From the NCBI GenBank assembly GCA_003565735.1, contig PXBB01000005.1:1-37693 (forward strand): a DNA stretch of 37,693 bases, in the 5' to 3' direction. The translations under genes and the position numbers were made by a program. The notes under the pieces are model-generated. The model had not been told where the DNA came from and did no database searches. It saw only the letters and a program-made list of their open reading frames with translations. The first letter of the stretch is position 1, and every line of letters begins with the position of its first letter. This document shows positions 33,151 through 37,693 of the stretch, piece by piece. This DNA comes from Bacteroidales bacterium. GTDB lineage: Bacteria > Bacteroidota > Bacteroidia > Bacteroidales > PXBB01.

Positions 33151-34833
33151 ATGGGAAAATACTTATCAATACTCCGAACATTTTTTTTGGGTTTCATCTT
33201 TATGTGTATGGGATTTTTTTATGCCCATGCGCAACCCAGGTTAATGCAGCAAGAAATCAAAGCATCGGGTATCAGGCAGGACGGCTTTAGTTTGTTATTT
33301 GAAACGGATGTCCCTTCTTCATATATTATTCACTTGCAATGTATATACGGAAATCAGGAAAAAATTGTTTACCAAAACAAAAAAGGCAAATCCACACTCC
33401 ATGAATTTGTGCTAAACGATGTACCCCCATCTTCTATTTACAAAACAGCCTTAAAAATATTTGATGCACACAAAGACACACTTTATTATAAGAGGCATTA
33501 TGCTACAGCCTCTCGTGCTCCTGGTCGTATTAAGACTTATTTCAACCACACTGTTGACCATACTTATGCTATTGACAATCCGGCCATTAATGTGGCGCAT
33601 CATATGCGCGATACGCTTATAGCATACATAAACAGGGCAGAAGAGACACTTGATATTGCCATTTACAACTCACATGCAACAGATCCCTATTCCGGGATAT
33701 CCGGTGCTATCAATGCCGCTCACAACCGTGGTGTTATGGTGCGTGTAATTTATCATGGAGGCACATCAAGTACAATGGTTAGCAATCTTGACGGCCAAAT
33801 AGCGGTATATGCACGACCTACGGGTTATATGCTCGGCCTTATGCATCACAAATTTATTGTGGCTGATGCACATCATCAGGATGCCGGTAAAGCCTGGGTT
33901 TGGACAGGATCGACAAACTGGACCAACAACCAAATTAACGGTCCCGACAAGAATAACGTAATAATTATTTACGACCAGACGCTGGCTCTTACTTATACTA
34001 TAGAGTTTGAAGAAATCTGGGGAAGCAACGGCCCCCTCCCAAATCCCTCAAATTCTCGTTATGGTGCCAGCAAACTTGACAACACACCTAAAGAATTTAT
34101 GATAGACAGTATTTATGTTGAGTGTTATTTTAGCCCTTCTGATAATACTGAGCAGCAAATATTAAAGCTGATTAACGACGCCCAGGACAATATAGCAGTA
34201 GCCACCATGTTAATAACACGAGAAACCCTCGCAAACGCTCTTATAAACAGATTTAATACGGGCTTGCATAATTTTGCCATACTTCTTGACAACCAAAATC
34301 CTACAGGTTCCCAGAAGCCATATCTTACCAACAGTCTGCCGCCTGCACATATCAAAGAGTTTACCGGGCCGGGCATTATGCATCATAAAATGATGGTTGT
34401 CGATAATGGTCATGCTACAGCAGCAGTCCTTACAGGCTCACACAACTGGAGTGCTTCAGCAGAATTAAGAAATGACGAGAATACCCTTATCATTTTTGAC
34501 CCATCTATTGCCAATCAATACTATCAGGCAGCGGCAGCTCTATACAGCGAAGCAGGAGGTGGCATGTCGGTATTTGAGGAAAATACAAACCGATTAAGCG
34601 TACATGTTTACCCGAATCCGGCACATCATTTTTTGCACCTAATAAGCAATAAAGAGATTGAAGGAGTTGTAAAAATGCATAATCTTAAAGGCAAACTTGT
34701 ACTTAAAAAAAATATTCATGTTTCTTTTAATAAACCTGAAAAAATCAACATCATGGATGTTAAAGCAGGAATATATTTTTTGCAGCTAAAAACGCATGAT
34801 GAAAATTTCACAACAAAAATCGCTATTTTCTAA
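33151..34833 (+). CDS. secreted phospholipase D-like protein with T9SS sorting domain
   Basis: 560 residues. Signal peptide at 1-28 (FFLGFIFMCMGFFYAHA, then QPRL). Residues about 30-130 form a beta-rich domain, followed by two phospholipase D repeats: HKD motif 1 HHKFIVAD near 231-238 with GSTNWT downstream, and HKD motif 2 HHKMMVVD near 411-418 with GSHNWS. Both have intact HxKxxxxD, so the two halves can form one active site. The last ~75 residues are a C-terminal sorting domain (VYPNPAHHFLHLISNKE, then GIYFLQLKTHDENFTTKIAIF split as GIYFLQLKTHDEN and FTTKIAIF), which directs export by the type IX system. Likely a cell-surface or released phosphodiesterase, possibly a phospholipase or nuclease; substrate unknown. 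Start chosen because the promoter box overlaps the earlier TTG. Confidence 0.88.
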   Translation: MGKYLSILRTFFLGFIFMCMGFFYAHAQPRLMQQEIKASGIRQDGFSLLFETDVPSSYIIHLQCIYGNQEKIVYQNKKGKSTLHEFVLNDVPPSSIYKTALKIFDAHKDTLYYKRHYATASRAPGRIKTYFNHTVDHTYAIDNPAINVAHHMRDTLIAYINRAEETLDIAIYNSHATDPYSGISGAINAAHNRGVMVRVIYHGGTSSTMVSNLDGQIAVYARPTGYMLGLMHHKFIVADAHHQDAGKAWVWTGSTNWTNNQINGPDKNNVIIIYDQTLALTYTIEFEEIWGSNGPLPNPSNSRYGASKLDNTPKEFMIDSIYVECYFSPSDNTEQQILKLINDAQDNIAVATMLITRETLANALINRFNTGLHNFAILLDNQNPTGSQKPYLTNSLPPAHIKEFTGPGIMHHKMMVVDNGHATAAVLTGSHNWSASAELRNDENTLIIFDPSIANQYYQAAAALYSEAGGGMSVFEENTNRLSVHVYPNPAHHFLHLISNKEIEGVVKMHNLKGKLVLKKNIHVSFNKPEKINIMDVKAGIYFLQLKTHDENFTTKIAIF

Positions 34834-35006
34834 CCAAATCGGGTTATGATGGCTTGCTTTTCAATAAATTGTTGCAATGTTTAAAGACATTGTAAGCCTT
34901 TCTGGCGACAGGCAAGACTGTAAATCTATTATCCTTCGCATAAGCCCATATAGTTAATACCACACTTAAAGACGCAGAACTATTCCAACAGTTTAAAACC
35001 GTTAAA

Positions 35007-35055
35007 CCTCGCTGCCGCATGATGGCATGGTGCGGCAGCGGGGCTTTATATTTAT
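35007..35055. terminator. strong hairpin between convergent genes
   Basis: CGCTGCCGCA at 35010-35019 pairs perfectly with TGCGGCAGCG at 35031-35040 around an 11-base loop; three more pairs (one G-T) extend the stem. It is very GC-rich in an AT-rich region and is followed on the plus strand by CTTTATATTTATTTT. It lies between the convergent phospholipase D-like gene and the RecG-like gene, so it can end transcription from both sides. Confidence 0.65.
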
Positions 35056-35056
35056 T

Positions 35057-36388
35057 TTATTCATTCTCAACAACTTTCCAATAACCTCCTTTGGCAGGGC
35101 CAATACGTTTAATTATGCCTTTCTTTTTCATTTTTGCCAAGTGGTATTTAACTCCGGCATCTGTTATACTGCCTAAAGCTTCCGTAATTTCTTTGCGTGA
35201 AATTTCTGGTTTTCGACGGATTAAATCCAAAATTTTCTGGGTAGTTTTCTGGGTAGTTTTCTGGACCCCATCTTCAGATTTATTTCTGTAAAAAATTACC
35301 AAAAACCCATTATTCAGGAGTTTAATTTTGTATGGGACGCCATTCTTTTCACATTCTTTCTTAATCCGTTGCAAGCCCGAACCCCACCTGTCAATATCTT
35401 TTGTATAATAGAACATCTCGGCAATTTTCGGATTTCTTAAATAAGAACACTCTTCTCCTTTAAAAAAATCATCAGGTTTCAAGCCTGTAGGGAAGGATCC
35501 CGGATTATATATTTCAATTCTATCATCGAATATGGCTATTTCGTTACTTTTCGGGTTGTTATAATCTCTATGCACAAACGAATTTACAAGAGCCTCTCTG
35601 ATAGCGGTAACTGGGATTTCGGGTATCTCATGTCGTTTCATATCATTGCCGAATTCAACCCTCCAGTTAATCTTTTCATTAATATAAGCAACAGCTGTTT
35701 TGAACAATATAAAAATATTGCCCCTAAAATGCTTAATATCAGAAAACGATGTTTTATTTGTCCCTCTAAAGACTGCTGTTTGCAACTCAACCGGTTGACT
35801 ATCTGAAAATAAATGCCATGCCGCATAGCTAAGCACATTTTCTTGAGTTAATTTAAGCTTGCTGAGTAATGTACTGTTATTACCCTTATTAACAGGGCGT
35901 CTGCCGGCCAGTTCTGTTTGACTTATAAAATCCTTCAAAGTGTCTTCATTTAAGTCTTTGATGGTATATTCGGTTAAAGTACTATCCCATTTGCTTTTGT
36001 ATATATTTTTATGAAGTATCATTTTTTCAAGTTCAGCAGGACTAAGAAGCTTGTCTTCATCTCCTACCCTGATATACGAACGTCCGTAAGCAAATTAAGG
36101 CTTGTCGGTTCCGTTAAAACTTACCTTGATATAATCTGTATTGTTAAAAGTTTCCTTGGTAATTTTGGGATAAATTGGGGGGTCTAAATGATTGGCAATT
36201 GACTGAGAAATATCTCTGATGGATTTCTCGCTTACATTCTGACCGACTATTGTGCCATCGTTTTTTACACCAAAGAACAATGTGCCTTGAAAATGCTTAT
36301 TCAAAATGGCACAGATTGAAATTATGCCTTGTTTAAGCTCTCCTGTGGTTTTTTTGAATTCAACATTTTCGTTTTCAGAAAGTTCCAT
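35057..36388 (-). pseudogene. RecG-like/AlbA_2-domain transcriptional regulator, cut by an in-frame TAA
   Basis: A 444-codon frame runs from ATG at 36388 to 35057 with one internal TAA at codon 98 (36095-36097). The first part starts with the AlbA_2 (divergent AAA_4) motif ENENVEFKKT and has FFGVKNDGTIVGQ and the IKVSFNGTDKP end. After the stop the same frame continues FAYGRSYIRVGDEDKL, where relatives usually have KPYxAYGRYYIRVGDE; the stop replaces a Tyr codon. The rest has the GHKL-like ATP-binding part (AIREALVNSFVHRDY, RWGSGLQRIKKECEKNG) and a C-terminal winged helix (ISRKEITEALGSITDAGVKY). The family (COG2865) is often called RecG-like; many are regulators. The second half has no good start of its own; ATG at 36022 leaves the family block behind. 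Read-through or sequencing error is also possible. Confidence 0.8.
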
Positions 36389-36407
36389 CTATTACAGTTT
36401 GGTTATG

Positions 36408-36415
36408 CAAAAATA
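36408..36415 (-). promoter_or_regulatory. -7 box of the RecG-like gene
   Basis: TATTTTTG on the minus strand matches TAnnTTTG, 19 bases upstream of the ATG. No clear -33 TTTG at normal spacing. Confidence 0.4.
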
Positions 36416-36551
36416 GCAAAATTTAGGATATTGTAAAAATTAATGCGTTTAAATTGTATTGTCATTGGCTTAATGAATATTATTTGATAAGCCGATGAAA
36501 CTAGAGAGTTTATGTTTATTGGTTTAGAACGTAACTAACAGAACTGTTGCT

Positions 36552-36641
36552 TTGAAAAAAATACGCCTCCTAAACAAAATAGGACACTTCCTCGATACGA
36601 TTATTGAAGAAATTGAAGTAATGATGATAGAAATGAGGTAA
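36552..36641 (+). other. short open frame, possible gene remnant
   Basis: The 316-base stretch 36389-36704 holds no full gene. A 29-codon plus-strand frame beginning LKKIRLLNKIGHFLDTIIEE and ending IEVMMIEMR is more protein-like than its surroundings and stops at 36641. It has only a TTG at 36552, no visible ribosome site and no ATG at its start. It may be the tail of a lost gene or chance. Confidence 0.2.
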
Positions 36642-36704
36642 GCTTTTACATTATTCCATTAATGATGAGTACCGAAGAGTTTACCATTTATTTTGTAACG
36701 GGCT

Positions 36705-37309
36705 TTAACCTTTTATAAAAAACCTATAAGAAAATAATTCCCAGTTATTATTATCGTCCTTTTTAAAAACGAAAATCAAATAAACTAAAGTTCTATATTG
36801 CTCACTTTGTGCAATCAATAATGCATTATCTTTTTCATCGTAAAGAATATTTGAAAAATAAATTCTATGCACATTATAATTTCTGATGTTTTCTGTAAAC
36901 CATTTGTCGAAATCATCAATTATTTTATAACAATTACAATTAAAGTCAAATATTTTGTATCGACTTCTAAAATCAAGGAAATTAATATTGTACCTAATTT
37001 TTAACTCCTCTTGCCATTCTTGCTCATGTTTACTATAAAAAATAGGTCTAAGATGTGCTTCTGTAAGACTATCATGGTGCCAAATTTTTTTTCAATAAAA
37101 ATATTACCCTTTTCAATATTGTACAATGATCCTTTGTATATGCCTGTATAATGATGAAAAATTGAAGTTGAATCTAAATAAGTTTTTAAAGCCATATCAA
37201 CGAACTTGCAAAATTCTTTACTATTGTTTTGGCAAAAAGATATAAAAGGAAGACAATAAAACAAAAAGCATAAAAACACAAAACATATTAATAGTTTTTT
37301 TTTATAAAT
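36705..37309 (-). pseudogene. secreted protein, possible immunity partner, split by a -1 frameshift in an A8 run
   Basis: Two frames join to a plausible ~200-residue protein. The start region has KKKLLICFVFLCFLFYCL then PFISFCQNN, a signal peptide, but no ATG stands in front of it; ATT at 37309 is the nearest candidate, while the track-style ATG at 37357 lies inside the upstream gene. At an A8 run (plus-strand T-run 37085-37092) the first frame runs on into MSKNGKRS and stops (37001). With one more A the text becomes EKKIWHHDSLTEAHLRPIFY, continues through WQEELKIRYNINFLDF, and ends ELFSYRFFIKG at 36705. This is normal protein text with many aromatic residues. It begins 2 bases from the stop of the toxin-like gene, the usual place for an immunity gene. 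Family not recognised. Confidence 0.6.
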
Positions 37310-37310
37310 A

Positions 37311-37693
37311 TTATTCCTTGTCTTTAAGTAAATCTGTTCCTGCAGCTGCGCGATCAAAATTGGAGGGAATGTTTTCTGTACCTGGATATTTATTTTTTAC
37401 GTCAGTTTCTGTTGCTTGGTTAAACTTAATTAAGCCATCCATATTTGTAAAAAACTTTAAACCAAATCCAAATACCGATGGACCTTCTCCTCTATGATTT
37501 ACAGGGGACCATGGCCAATTTTGTTTTCCTTCTCTATTTGTTTCAGGATGCATTGAGTCGCCAGTACTCAATCGATTATTTGTTCTTTTATCACCAATAT
37601 GGGCATATTCATCAAGAATAACTAATGCAATCCCAAATGCTTGCTCATAAGTATCAAGGTCCTGAAAAGTTAGGGCTTTGATTATTTCGACAC
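37311..37693 (-). CDS. C-terminal part of a possible polymorphic toxin (partial at window edge)
   Basis: The frame is open to the window edge; a TTG at 37571 is not a believable start because the text before it (EIIKALTFQDLDTYEQAFGI, then ALVILDEYAHIGDKRTNNRL) is coherent. 127 codons are visible: a helix with DEYAHIGDKR, then STGDSMHPETNREGKQNWPW, GPSVFGFGLKFF, and a polar end FDRAAAGTDLLKDKE. The DExxHxGD element resembles the HExxHxGD-like helix of metallopeptidase toxin domains at the ends of Rhs and other polymorphic toxins of Bacteroidota, with Asp in place of the first His. A short secreted-protein gene follows at once. The toxin call is an inference from the C-terminal position, the motif and the neighbour; the bulk of the gene is outside the window. 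Confidence 0.5.
   Translation of the reverse strand, partial: VEIIKALTFQDLDTYEQAFGIALVILDEYAHIGDKRTNNRLSTGDSMHPETNREGKQNWPWSPVNHRGEGPSVFGFGLKFFTNMDGLIKFNQATETDVKNKYPGTENIPSNFDRAAAGTDLLKDKE

Noticed and set aside
1-37693. CRISPR arrays, tRNA or rRNA genes, integrases, transposases or phage genes
   Set aside because: None was seen: no regularly spaced direct repeats, no recognisable tRNA or rRNA text, and no ORF with recombinase or phage structural motifs.

Overview
This window looks like chromosomal DNA of a member of the Bacteroidota, most likely an anaerobic or fermentative lineage of the Bacteroidia. The evidence is a short (288-residue) primary sigma factor of the Bacteroidota type, repeated promoter-like TAnnTTTG boxes at the -7 position, a phospholipase D-like protein with a C-terminal type IX secretion (T9SS) sorting domain, a Fib_succ_major (FISUMP) domain protein, and a complete Na+-pumping methylmalonyl-CoA decarboxylase operon. 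Base composition is AT-rich throughout. All family calls are from reading the sequence; no database search was run.

Layout. 1-573: end of a FISUMP protein. 809-3493: cysS, then a fused tandem adenylate kinase. 3532-5498: a ferritin-like protein and rpoD, divergent around a 175-bp inverted-repeat element. 5534-8088: ppk1 and sixA, overlapping. 8296-9041: a possible 40-codon small gene coupled to a PspC-domain gene. 9242-13313: mce-mmdA-mmdD-mmdC-mmdB, the propionate branch. 13369-16449: mlaE-mlaF-cvpA-rlmN. 16558-17300: a secreted protein broken by a frameshift in an A10 run. 17595-19274: ettA. 19275-19866: non-coding, with degenerate palindromic repeats. 19867-21285: a TlpA-like thioredoxin protein. 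21579-25862: pheT-xseA-xseB. 25901-26869: a PLP-dependent threonine/serine dehydratase. 26995-29293: two glycosyltransferases. 29271-32049: ftcD, a 69-residue protein and ftsE. 32089-32263: second copy of the 175-bp element. 32343-34833: a cupin protein and a secreted phospholipase D-like protein. 35057-37693: a degraded-looking accessory tail with a RecG-like AlbA_2-domain gene cut by an in-frame TAA, a frameshifted secreted protein, and the C-terminal end of a possible polymorphic toxin.

How the genes work together. Most of the window is ordinary housekeeping: translation (cysS, pheT, ettA, rlmN), transcription (rpoD), DNA repair (xseAB), polyphosphate (ppk1, sixA), lipid transport (mlaEF) and energy metabolism (the mmd operon, which decarboxylates (S)-methylmalonyl-CoA to propionyl-CoA while exporting Na+). 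The less ordinary signals are: (i) a two-copy, 91%-identical, terminal-inverted-repeat element with 5-bp flanking duplications, each copy between divergent genes; (ii) a tandem adenylate kinase whose second half has lost acidic active-site residues; (iii) two minus-strand secreted-protein genes that are each restored by a -1 shift in an A-run; (iv) the small ORF translationally overlapping pspC; and (v) the toxin/possible-immunity tail at the right edge. I do not see a convincing complete new defence or mobile system; the right edge, which continues outside the window, is the best place to look for one.
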